64,000 nt of DNA from positions 62,001-126,000 of the forward strand of contig NZ_FOQG01000010.1 in NCBI RefSeq assembly GCF_900113685.1. The letters are read 5' to 3'. The stretch is from Nocardioides psychrotolerans. Its GTDB lineage: Bacteria > Actinomycetota > Actinomycetes > Propionibacteriales > Nocardioidaceae. Positions 57,170 through 64,000 of the stretch are shown here, piece by piece. How positions within the stretch are numbered: the stretch's first letter is position 1; each line of letters starts with the position of its first letter. Under the pieces are notes generated by a model that worked only from the letters and a program-made list of their open reading frames with translations, made no database searches and was not told where the DNA came from. Both the position numbers and the translations under genes were made by a program.

Positions 57170-57934
57170 TCAGGCGGCGAGCGTGGCGTGCATCTCCCAC
57201 ACCAGGATCTCCGATGCCTCGGCCGCGGTGACGCGTTGGCCACCCGTGGCCGTGAGCCGTACGGCGTCTCCCGCGCCCAGCGCTCCGGCACCCTCGAGCG
57301 ACACCGCACCGCGGCCGACGAACAGGTGGAGGAACGGCGACTCGGGCAGCTGCACGCCCTGGCCCGGCTCGAGTCGGGCGACGTGCAGGGCGGCGTACTT
57401 GTTGCGGATGCGGATCGCGGAAGCGCCCTCGTGCTTGGCCATCCCCGAGGCGACGGGCACCAGCGAGCCGCTCATCAGCTCGTGGTCGATCTCGAGCTGC
57501 TCGTAGCCGGGCACGATGCCACTCTCGTCGGGCACGACCCACATCTGCACGAAGTGCACCGGGTCGGTGTGTGTGTCGCCCCCGAGGCGCCAGGAGTCGT
57601 TCTTCTCCGAGTGCAGGATGCCGCGGCCGGCGCTCATGCGCTGGGCCAGGCCGGGGTAGATGATGCCGTGGTGGCCCGCCGAGTCCTGGTGGACCAGCGA
57701 GCCCTGCATCACCCACGTGACGATCTCCATGTCGCGGTGGGGGTGGGTGTCGAAACCGGTGCCGGCAGCGACGATGTCGTCGTTGTTGACCAGCAGCAGC
57801 CCGTGGTGGGTGTTGGCGGGGTCGTGATGCTGGCCGAAGGAGAAGGAGTGCTTCGAGTCGAGCCAGCCGTAGGTGGACGTGGCGCGGTCCTCGCTGCGGC
57901 GGACGTCGACCTGGGGGTTCCGCTCGATGGTCAT
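57170..57934 (-). CDS. Pirin family protein
   Basis: A 254-residue bicupin. The N-terminal metal-binding cupin has the His set in FDTHPHRDMEIVTWVMQG and SAGRGILHSEKN, as in pirins with quercetinase-type activity. ATG 57934 has GAGGAG upstream; the longer reading to 57994 is rejected. It is divergent from marR, and the shared operator region implies that MarR controls it. Co-transcription with the VOC gene is likely. Confidence 0.93.
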   Translation of the reverse strand: MTIERNPQVDVRRSEDRATSTYGWLDSKHSFSFGQHHDPANTHHGLLLVNNDDIVAAGTGFDTHPHRDMEIVTWVMQGSLVHQDSAGHHGIIYPGLAQRMSAGRGILHSEKNDSWRLGGDTHTDPVHFVQMWVVPDESGIVPGYEQLEIDHELMSGSLVPVASGMAKHEGASAIRIRNKYAALHVARLEPGQGVQLPESPFLHLFVGRGAVSLEGAGALGAGDAVRLTATGGQRVTAAEASEILVWEMHATLAA

Positions 57935-57988
57935 GCTGGTCTCCTCACCTCGCGTGGGCCACCCGATCGGGCCATCCGTTGGGGGACG

Positions 57989-58044
57989 TGTCACGTTGAT
58001 GATCGTGCCAACTTACGTGACATGTCAACTATTCCCGGTAGGAT
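57989..58044. promoter_or_regulatory. Divergent pirin/marR promoter with nested palindromes
   Basis: TGACATGTCA (58018-58027) is a perfect 10-bp palindrome. It overlaps GTGACA (58017-58022), the -35 for marR with TAGGAT (58039-58044) as -10 at 16 bases. On the other strand it overlaps TTGACA (58023-58028), the -35 for pirin, with GATCAT 18 bases on. A second repeat, TGTCACGT (57989-57996) and ACGTGACA (58015-58022), flanks the pirin -10. A MarR dimer on the palindrome would block both promoters. Confidence 0.55.
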
Positions 58045-58050
58045 GGGGTC

Positions 58051-58515
58051 ATGACCACCCAGACGGCCACACGATGGCTCAGTGACACCGAGCAGCAGAC
58101 CTGGCGCCGGTGGCTGGCGCTCAACGCCCAGCTCCCGGCACTCCTGCACCGCGAGCTCCAGCGCGACTCGGAGCTCTCGTTGCCGGACTTCGACGTGCTG
58201 GTGCAGCTGACCGACGACGACCGTGGTCGCGTGCGGATCGCCCAGCTCGCCGAAGCACTGCAGTGGGAGCGTAGTCGCCTCTCGCACCACGTGACACGCA
58301 TGGCGCGTCGGGGCCTGGTCGAGAAGGAGGACTGCCTCGACGACGGTCGGGGGTCGTTCGTCGTCCTCACCTCGGCCGGTAGGGCTGCCATCGAGCGCGC
58401 CGCGCCCGCCCACGTGCGCACGGTGCGCCGCGCCTTCTTCGACGCCCTGTCCGACGAGGACGTCGTGCTGCTGGGCGAGATGACCGAGAAGGTGCTGGCC
58501 CAGCTGCGCTCGTGA
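58051..58515 (+). CDS. MarR family transcriptional regulator
   Basis: A 154-residue winged-helix repressor. The recognition region is RIAQLAEALQWERSRLSHHVTRM and the wing begins VEKEDCLDDGRGSFVVLT. The start is ATG 58051, six bases after TAGGAT (58039-58044), so it is probably leaderless. It is divergent from the pirin/VOC operon, the usual layout of a MarR repressor and its target. The ligand is unknown. Confidence 0.92.
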   Translation: MTTQTATRWLSDTEQQTWRRWLALNAQLPALLHRELQRDSELSLPDFDVLVQLTDDDRGRVRIAQLAEALQWERSRLSHHVTRMARRGLVEKEDCLDDGRGSFVVLTSAGRAAIERAAPAHVRTVRRAFFDALSDEDVVLLGEMTEKVLAQLRS

Positions 58516-58528
58516 CGAAGCGCCGGCC

Positions 58529-59239
58529 TCACGCCGAGGTCGGGGTGGTGAAGAAGAAGGTCGTCAGCGTGTAGCCCGCGTGGTCGAGCAGCGTGGCCAG
58601 GGCGGCGTCGGACGGCGGCTGCGTGACCACCGAGACGCGTGCGCCGCGCCGGGCCGCGGACTGCTCCACCCGGGTCAGCGCGTCGGGCGAGGTCACCGAT
58701 GTCACCAGCAGCACCGGACCGCCCGGGTCGTAGACAGGGGGAGCCGGGACGAGCTGGCCCGCGGCGCCCTCGACCGAGATCGACTTGTCCTCGGAGACGA
58801 CGTTGAGCCCGGTGAAGGGCTCGAGGTCACGGTGCCACCAGATCTCGGCCGGTTCCAGGCCGAGGTCGAGGGCTGCGTCGAGCCGCTCGCTCTCGAAGCC
58901 CGGCACCACGAAGCGGAGCGGCCCGAAGGCGCTCGCGTGGCGCAGCAGCGCTACGCCCTCGCTCGCCCACTGCTCGGCGGGCTCAACGACCATGTCGTCG
59001 ACGAGCAGGTAGGGCCCGGGGTTCATCGCGACCAGGTAGCCGTGATCACTGCGCACGCTCAACGTGGCGGCGTCGTCGATCAGGTGCGACAGGAAGGCCC
59101 GGTGCCTCTCGGTCGCGTCGGCGGCCGCGCGCCAGAAGCGCGGGGCATGCCCCTCGAGCCGGTCCCGCCTCACGCGCGTCAGCCCGACCGCCCAGTCGAG
59201 GTCGGCCTGGGTCAGGGGACGTACGTCGGGAGCCGTCAC
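58529..59239 (-). CDS. GNAT-like protein
   Basis: A 236-residue protein. The N-terminal DVRPLTQADLDWAVGLTRVRRDRL and the middle MNPGPYLLVDDMVVEPAEQWASEGVALLRHA fit a GNAT-like fold with a degenerate acetyl-CoA loop. The C-terminal third, which opens GPVLLVTSVTSPDALTRVE, is similar to a second incomplete GNAT module. GTG 59239 overlaps the stop of the NTF2-like gene (GTGA), so the two are co-translated. Substrate unknown. Confidence 0.65.
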   Translation of the reverse strand: MTAPDVRPLTQADLDWAVGLTRVRRDRLEGHAPRFWRAAADATERHRAFLSHLIDDAATLSVRSDHGYLVAMNPGPYLLVDDMVVEPAEQWASEGVALLRHASAFGPLRFVVPGFESERLDAALDLGLEPAEIWWHRDLEPFTGLNVVSEDKSISVEGAAGQLVPAPPVYDPGGPVLLVTSVTSPDALTRVEQSAARRGARVSVVTQPPSDAALATLLDHAGYTLTTFFFTTPTSA

Positions 59240-59613
59240 GCGTCGACGACGAGGTCCTCGTCGGACCAGAACGCGCGCATGCTGGTGATCAGGCCGTCGC
59301 CGTCGAACGTCATGACCTCGAGGGGTGCCATCTTGAACTTCATGCCACCAGTGTCGGTCACGACCTCGAAGTGGAAGGCAGCGTGTCCCGCACAGACACG
59401 CAACGTCACGAGGTTCGTCGTCATCGCGAGACCGTCCAGGCCGGCGTAGAAGCCGCCGATCGCCTCGCGTCCCCGCAGCACCTCGCTCCCGACCGGGTCC
59501 TCGAGCGTCGCGTCGGGGGCGTAGAGCGCCACGATCTCGGTCGACGTGCCGTCTGCCACCAGGTCGAGGTAGCGCTGGACCGTCGAGCGGATGTCTGCGT
59601 TGGGGGCGACCAT
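59236..59613 (-). CDS. NTF2/SnoaL-like protein, steroid delta-isomerase type
   Basis: A 125-residue cone-shaped NTF2 fold: VQRYLDLVADGTSTEIVALY, then APDATLEDPVGSEVLRGREAIGGFY and a C-terminal FDGDGLITSMRAFWSDEDLV. This matches the subgroup named steroid delta-5-3-ketoisomerase-like, with the Tyr of RYLDLVA in the usual place. A KstR-type box lies 11 bases upstream of its ATG, which supports a sterol-related role. No clear ribosome site is seen. Confidence 0.82.
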   Translation of the reverse strand: MVAPNADIRSTVQRYLDLVADGTSTEIVALYAPDATLEDPVGSEVLRGREAIGGFYAGLDGLAMTTNLVTLRVCAGHAAFHFEVVTDTGGMKFKMAPLEVMTFDGDGLITSMRAFWSDEDLVVDA

Positions 59614-59623
59614 GGGGCAGTTC

Positions 59624-59637
59624 TATAACACGTTCTA
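59624..59637 (-). promoter_or_regulatory. KstR-type operator upstream of the steroid-isomerase-like gene
   Basis: TATAACACGTTCTA (plus-strand reading) matches the published KstR consensus TNNAACNNGTTNNA at every fixed position. It lies in the 38-base gap between the oxidoreductase stop (59652) and the isomerase-like ATG (59613), where it could cover the -10 (TATAGA or similar). KstR represses sterol catabolism genes in actinobacteria. Confidence 0.6.
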
Positions 59638-59651
59638 GTTGGCTGTCACCC

Positions 59652-60707
59652 TCAGGCCAGGTCCGGGTGCGCCCGACCCGCGACCAGCGGCAGGTCGACG
59701 TACGTCCGGACCCCGGTGGGGGCGGCCACGACATAGGGGATGGAGTTGACGCAGTGCATCGCGGTCACCACGATCCCGGGGTTGCGCACGAGGCCCTCAG
59801 CGAGAGTGTCGGGCTGCCAGCCCTTGATCGTGACGAAGGTGTCGGGGTCGCCTCTCACCTCGACCTCGAAGCGCTCGCCCTCGGCACCGAAGTCCCAGGC
59901 AGGCTCGAGGTGCTGCTCACCCATCAGCCAGTTCACCGCAACGCGTACGACGACCTGGTCGCGCACGACGCCTTCCCAGACGAAGCGCTGGCCGGCGACC
60001 CGGCCCGGCTCGATGACGCCGATGGGGGAGTCGATCGGGGCGGTCGCCACGGCGAGGTCGAGGGTCGAGCGGATCTCGGCGTCGGCGGAGAAGCCGAGCA
60101 CGTCGAGGCACATCTGCACCGAGCGCGCGAAGCCGGCCGACAACAGCTCCAGCATCGGTCCGGACCGCGCCTCCTCGGGGGTGCCGCCGAAGCACATGAC
60201 GTGTCGCACGACGTCGGGGGCGTTGTAGGAGCGGATGTCGGAGAACTCCTCACCGCGCACGTAGGTGACGGCCGAGGACAGCGAGGAGAACATCAGCGGG
60301 TGCAGGTCGGGCACGCCGCCGGGGTTGACCCCGGTGCCGTGAAGGCTGACGCCGCCCTCGTCACAGGCTGCCTCCAGGAAGGTGCGTTGCCGCTCCCCGG
60401 GATAGATCCAGCCGACCGGGGTGACGACGTTCTTGCCCGAGCGCAGCAGCCGGATGACTTCCTTGGGGTCACCGACCAACGGCGTGTAGACGACGCAGTC
60501 GGCGTCCATGGCGAGGACCTCGTCGACGTCGTTGGTCGCGAGGACCCCGATCGGCTCTCGCCCGATGATCTCGCCCACGTCGACGCCGTTCTTCGCCTCG
60601 GAGTGGACGTAGCAACCCACGAGCTCGAGGTCGGGGTGCAGCAGGACGCCTTCGACGGCGGCCCGACCGACACCCCCGGTGGCCCACTGGATGACGCGAA
60701 GGGGCAC
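59652..60707 (-). CDS. NAD(P)H-dependent amine dehydrogenase family protein (DapB-like)
   Basis: A 351-residue protein with an N-terminal Rossmann domain (VIQWATGGVGRAAVEGVLLHP) and a C-terminal dihydrodipicolinate-reductase-like domain (HGTGVNPGGVPDL, then GFARSVQMCLDVLGF). Homologues are common in actinobacterial lipid and sterol gene sets, but their substrate is not known to me. GTG 60707 has AGGAG upstream. It is probably co-transcribed with, or at least just upstream of, the isomerase operon. Confidence 0.82.
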   Translation of the reverse strand: MPLRVIQWATGGVGRAAVEGVLLHPDLELVGCYVHSEAKNGVDVGEIIGREPIGVLATNDVDEVLAMDADCVVYTPLVGDPKEVIRLLRSGKNVVTPVGWIYPGERQRTFLEAACDEGGVSLHGTGVNPGGVPDLHPLMFSSLSSAVTYVRGEEFSDIRSYNAPDVVRHVMCFGGTPEEARSGPMLELLSAGFARSVQMCLDVLGFSADAEIRSTLDLAVATAPIDSPIGVIEPGRVAGQRFVWEGVVRDQVVVRVAVNWLMGEQHLEPAWDFGAEGERFEVEVRGDPDTFVTIKGWQPDTLAEGLVRNPGIVVTAMHCVNSIPYVVAAPTGVRTYVDLPLVAGRAHPDLA

Positions 60708-60775
60708 GGGGATCTCCTAGAGCGAGGGGGATGTACGAGCGGAGCGAGTACTCCCCACGGACTGCCGAAGTCAGC

Positions 60776-62044
60776 TCACGTCATGACTCCCACGGGGGTG
60801 GGCGTGAAGCCCGGGAAGACCGTAGCGGTGGAGGAGCCGAAACGGGTCGAAACGATCTCGGCGAGCACGCTGCGGTAGTCGGTGGTGACGAGCAGGTCGG
60901 CGTCGTCGTCGAGCGTGAGACCGGGCCAGCGGCCGTGGAAGGCGCCGCCCCTGACTCCGCTGCCGGCGACGAACATGACGTTGCCGTAGCCATGGTCCAG
61001 CCCGTAGTTGTCGTTCTCGACCGTGCGCCGTCCGAACTCGCTGAGCACGAGCAGCGTGACCTTGGACTGCTGCGAGCCGAGGTCGTCCATGAACGCCGCG
61101 ACCGACGTGGCGAGGTCGTCGGCGTTATGGAGCATCTGTCCCCACTCCAGCGTGCCGAGCCCGCTGTGCATGTCCCAGTCGCCCTGGTCGACGGTCAGCA
61201 CCTGGACGCCGACGTCGCCGCGCACGACCCGGGCCACCGTGGCCAGCGCGCGACCGAGGTCGCTGTTGGGGTAGCGATCCTCGTTGTCGGCCGCGGCCTG
61301 GACGGGCCGGAAGTCGGTGATGGCCGAGAACGTCGAGCGCATAGCCTTGCCCAGGGGACCCGGGTGGGTGTCCCACAAGGTGTGCAGCGATCGCTTCCGG
61401 CCGTCCTGGGAGACCCACTCGTCGTCACCGGGGATGCGCACGTCGTCGACCGACCCGGCCGACATCACCGGCTCGTCCCCAAAGAGCGCGCCCGGAATGA
61501 CACCGCCCCCGACGTTGAAGCCCTGGAGCGGCGAGCCGCCGGCGTCGGTGCCGATGAGCCGGTTGAGCCAGCCCTGGCGGACCGTCGAGCCCGGGTTGGC
61601 GTCCTCGACCTCCTCCATGGCGGCGAAGTGCGAGCGGTTCGGTGCGGGCAGTCCCGTCGCGTGGACGGCGGCGAGGCGGCCGGACTCCCACAGCGGCAGC
61701 AGGGGCGCGAGGCTCGGGTGCAGGCCGAACATCGCGTCCTTGGCCAGAAGCCGCTCGGCGGGGATCGCGAGGCGCGGCCGGGCCTGGTAGTAGACGGGGT
61801 CGCCGTGCGGGACGACCAGCGACAGCCCGTCGGCGGCCCCGCGCAGCGAGAGCACCACGAGGACGGAGTCGGCGCTGGCTGCGCTGGCCGGCGAGGCCGT
61901 GACGACCGCAGAGCCGACCGCGGTCGTCGTGCCGGCCAGGGCCAGAGCGCCGACGAAGAGGCCGCGTCGCGACACCGAGCGGAACTCGCCGCAGCACGCG
62001 TCGTCAGGGCCCGAGGAGGAGGAGCGGGCGACGGTAGCGGGCAT
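60776..62044 (-). CDS. DUF1501 family Tat-exported protein
   Basis: A 422-residue protein with a Tat signal (SVSRRGLFVGALALAG) and the DUF1501 alkaline-phosphatase-like fold: LVVLSLRGAADGLSLVVPHGD at the start of the core, QGDWDMHSGL and LVLSEFGRRTVENDNYGLDHGYG. These are the metal-site regions of the sulfatase/phosphatase-like superfamily. The start is ATG 62044; an in-frame GTG at 62053 would give a GTGA overlap with the DUF1800 stop. DUF1501 and DUF1800 genes almost always occur as a pair. Confidence 0.92.
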   Translation of the reverse strand: MPATVARSSSSGPDDACCGEFRSVSRRGLFVGALALAGTTTAVGSAVVTASPASAASADSVLVVLSLRGAADGLSLVVPHGDPVYYQARPRLAIPAERLLAKDAMFGLHPSLAPLLPLWESGRLAAVHATGLPAPNRSHFAAMEEVEDANPGSTVRQGWLNRLIGTDAGGSPLQGFNVGGGVIPGALFGDEPVMSAGSVDDVRIPGDDEWVSQDGRKRSLHTLWDTHPGPLGKAMRSTFSAITDFRPVQAAADNEDRYPNSDLGRALATVARVVRGDVGVQVLTVDQGDWDMHSGLGTLEWGQMLHNADDLATSVAAFMDDLGSQQSKVTLLVLSEFGRRTVENDNYGLDHGYGNVMFVAGSGVRGGAFHGRWPGLTLDDDADLLVTTDYRSVLAEIVSTRFGSSTATVFPGFTPTPVGVMT

Positions 62045-62049
62045 CGGGG

Positions 62050-63633
62050 TCACCGGGTGAGGAACATCGGGGAGTCGAGCAGGGTGGTGACCAGGCGCGG
62101 CATGTTCCACTTCACGACTCCGTGCTCGCGGGTGATGTGTTCGCCGGGCCGGACGTCGAGGTGCTCGCAGCAGGCCTGGAGCAGCGCCGAGGTGGACCGG
62201 CGGCCCAGCAGCTGTTGCGAGAGGTGGTCGACCAGGACGTCGAACCGGACCGAGGGCTGGGGCAACCACTGGCCGGGGGAGCGGTAGGTGATGCCGATCT
62301 CGGGCCACCAGCCGCCGCTCAGGACGAAGTGCAGCTCCATCGAGGCGATCAGCCGTGAGGGGGAGGACCAGGACTCGTTGTCGTTCGGTTGGCCATCCGG
62401 CCGAGGCCAGGCGAGCGGCATGGCGCCGAGGCTCGAGGCCTGCCACAGCATCACGTTGGCGGCGTGCTCCTCACCCGCGTCACCCTCGGGCGGACGCGAG
62501 ACGAAGATCTTGAGGGCCCGGAAGGTCGACATCAGGTCCTCGCAGGGGTCCTTGACCTTGGCGCCGGCTGCGGAGGCGAAGGCCGGGTGGGCCACCAGGG
62601 CCCGCAGGACCGGCTTGATGGCGGTCCCGTTGTCCAGGTAGACCTTCGCGAGGTGGTCGACCAGGGCCTGCGGCGCGTCGTCGCGGACGAACTTGCGCAC
62701 CAGCTTGCGGGCGATGCGCTGTGCCGTGGCGGGGTGCCGCGCCAGGTAGGTCAGGTAGCGGCGGGTCAGGTCACGACCGTCGGCGAGGGGGTTGGCGTCG
62801 CTGAACCCCATCACCGTGACCGGGCCGGTCCAGTGGGCGTCGGGGGAGTAGGACGGCTCCCAGGTGTCCCACAGGTCCACCAGCCAGCCGGTGAGGATGC
62901 GAGCCGAGGACTTCACGTCCGTCTCGGCGTAGGTGCCGCGCCCGACCGTGTGCAGCTCGAGCAGCTCCCGACCGAGGTTCTCGTTGGGGTGCTTCTTGGT
63001 GGACACGGCCTGGTCCAGGTAGATCAGCATGGCCGGGTGCGTGATCGCTGCGTGGAGGAGATCCTCGAAGCTGCCCAGCGCGTGACGGCGGATCGTCTCG
63101 CCGTAGGACACCCGGTGGGTGAACGGCCCGTCACCGTTGACCGGGACATTGAGGTGGTTCTCCCAGAACTCCGTCATCAGCTCGAGCACCTGGCGCTGCG
63201 AGCTCACCCGACGCAGCAGCAGCCAGCGCTGGTAGTCGGCCATGACCTCCCAGCCGCCCTCGACCCCGGTCACCTGGCGCCTCCACAGGTCTAGGGGGGT
63301 CCGCGACAGTCCCGACCACCACGACCGCAGGCCGTCGACGTCGGTGTCGGTGTCGGTGATCTTGGCCGGGTCGAGCTGCTTCTCGAACCAAGCGCTGCCG
63401 CCTCCGTCTTGTCGGACCGATGCGGCGAGCGAGGGGGTGATGCCGTAGGAGAAGCGGCTGACCAGGTGGCGACTCCCCGACGAGAGCAGGGGGGCGCCGC
63501 GGTAGCGGGCCGGGACGAAGGCCGCGTGCGCGGTGCCCGGTGCGACCACGGCGCCGGCGACCGCTACGCCACCGACGGCGCCGGCGCGGGCAAGCACGGC
63601 GCGGCGCGACGACGTGGCGGGAACGGGTGGCAT
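62050..63633 (-). CDS. DUF1800 family Tat-exported protein
   Basis: A 527-residue exported protein with the Tat signal SSRRAVLARAGAVGG and the DUF1800 core: HLVSRFSYGITPSLAASV, then MTEFWENHLNVPVNG, KKHPNENLGRELLELHTVG and VLRALVAHPAFAS. ATG 63633 has CAGGAGCC upstream. The family is of unknown function and is encoded with its DUF1501 partner; roles in extracellular matrix or envelope processes have been suggested, but nothing here decides that. Confidence 0.93.
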   Translation of the reverse strand: MPPVPATSSRRAVLARAGAVGGVAVAGAVVAPGTAHAAFVPARYRGAPLLSSGSRHLVSRFSYGITPSLAASVRQDGGGSAWFEKQLDPAKITDTDTDVDGLRSWWSGLSRTPLDLWRRQVTGVEGGWEVMADYQRWLLLRRVSSQRQVLELMTEFWENHLNVPVNGDGPFTHRVSYGETIRRHALGSFEDLLHAAITHPAMLIYLDQAVSTKKHPNENLGRELLELHTVGRGTYAETDVKSSARILTGWLVDLWDTWEPSYSPDAHWTGPVTVMGFSDANPLADGRDLTRRYLTYLARHPATAQRIARKLVRKFVRDDAPQALVDHLAKVYLDNGTAIKPVLRALVAHPAFASAAGAKVKDPCEDLMSTFRALKIFVSRPPEGDAGEEHAANVMLWQASSLGAMPLAWPRPDGQPNDNESWSSPSRLIASMELHFVLSGGWWPEIGITYRSPGQWLPQPSVRFDVLVDHLSQQLLGRRSTSALLQACCEHLDVRPGEHITREHGVVKWNMPRLVTTLLDSPMFLTR

Positions 63634-63880
63634 CTAGGCTCCTGGGCGGCGGCGGCGGCGGCTGCGGCTGCGCGACCGAGGCGCGAAGCGGCCAGGCTAG
63701 GAGCGCCCTGGGACCCATGGTCAGAACGGACGACAAGATGGCCCGTTGTGACTAGGAACTATGGCCGATCACCCCGCACCGAAGCGGAGTCCGAGCCGGA
63801 GTTCGCTACCATTGCGCGTTCATCGCTCCCTGACGACAAGGACCCCGGGCTCCGCCCATGGACGGCTCTCAAAGTACGAC

Positions 63881-63900
63881 GCTCTCCATCTCCGGAGAGC
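63881..63900 (+). promoter_or_regulatory. Hairpin that masks the ribosome site of the CNNM-type gene
   Basis: GCTCTCC (63881-63887) pairs with GGAGAGC (63894-63900) around ATCTCC. The right arm is the ribosome binding site, four bases before ATG 63905. A second copy of GCTCTC at 63865-63870 could pair with the same GAGAGC, giving two alternative masks. The 270 bases from 63634 hold no gene; TACCAT near 63810-63815 is a possible -10 for a leader of about 85 bases. Confidence 0.45.
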
Positions 63901-63904
63901 AGCC

Positions 63905-64000
63905 ATGACCCCCTATCTCCTGCTCGCACTGGCGCTCCTGCTGGTCGCCATGTGCGGCATCTTCGTCGCCGCCGAGTTCGCCTTCGTCACGGTCGACCGT
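63905..64000 (+). CDS. CNNM/HlyC-CorC family membrane protein (5' part only)
   Basis: Thirty-two residues are visible before the window ends: a hydrophobic helix (YLLLALALLLVAMCGIF) followed by VAAEFAFVTVDR, the typical opening of the DUF21/CNNM transmembrane domain. In full-length members CBS and CorC_HlyC domains follow, and some act in Mg2+/Co2+ transport. GGAGAG precedes ATG 63905 and is buried in a hairpin. Confidence 0.8.
   Translation, partial: MTPYLLLALALLLVAMCGIFVAAEFAFVTVDR

Noticed and set aside
63634..63904. M-box (Mg2+) or yybP-ykoY (Mn2+) riboswitch upstream of the CNNM-type gene
   Set aside because: The conserved cores of these classes are not present. Only a ribosome-site hairpin can be supported.

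Overview
This is one contiguous piece of a high-GC actinobacterial chromosome. Many starts are GTG, genes are chained by ATGA/GTGA overlaps, and a large set of start codons sits 5-7 nt after a TANNNT-like -10 hexamer (leaderless transcripts). The order ctaB / tkt-tal-pgi-zwf-opcA, the single CydDC fusion, the sufRBDCSUT operon, the actinobacterial VLRF1 factor, DUF6318 and a KstR-type operator all fit a Nocardioides-like member of the Propionibacteriales. The genus is inferred from gene content and synteny, not from a marker gene. I see no rRNA, tRNA, CRISPR array, phage or intact insertion sequence.

Layout. 1-9.0 kb: pentose phosphate operon (minus) divergent from heme O synthase, with heme A synthase convergent. 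9.0-12.8 kb: an ABC exporter, two small membrane proteins and an atypical P450. 12.9-19.5 kb: complete SUF iron-sulfur operon under its own SufR. 19.5-29.1 kb: a SigE-type sigma factor with a membrane-anchored partner, VLRF1, a second ABC exporter, scattered acetyl- and methyltransferases, and a DUF6318 lipoprotein gene broken by one in-frame TGA.

29.1-40.3 kb is the most coherent accessory block, a predicted hypoxia/redox island. It holds a DoxX-like protein, cytochrome bd oxidase (cydAB) with its CydDC assembly exporter, a membrane protein fused to a Ddn/F420-type oxidoreductase domain, an Acg-like nitroreductase, and a DosR/DosS two-component pair. DosS keeps the His and Tyr that line the heme pocket of mycobacterial DosS. 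GGGAC-N4-GTCCC boxes, the known DosR recognition pattern, lie before cydA and between the nitroreductase and dosR, and a degenerate one lies before doxX. The island therefore looks like a self-contained regulator plus regulon.

40.3-49.3 kb: an SGNH protein, a ScoMcrA-head/zinc-ribbon protein, a zinc-finger SDR-like protein, DUF5994, a secreted protein, an RsbW-like ATPase, DUF2218, a phospholipase D-like enzyme and a VC0807-like membrane protein. 49.4-53.4 kb: a tightly overlapping five-gene operon (type III PKS, ICMT-like methyltransferase, FAD oxidoreductase, IDI, UbiA) that suggests a methylated, oxidised, prenylated polyketide. 53.5-64 kb: an orphan hybrid kinase, a pirin/VOC operon divergent from a MarR regulator, a small steroid-type operon with a KstR-like box, a Tat-exported DUF1800/DUF1501 pair, and the start of a CNNM/HlyC-CorC family gene behind a hairpin that masks its ribosome binding site.
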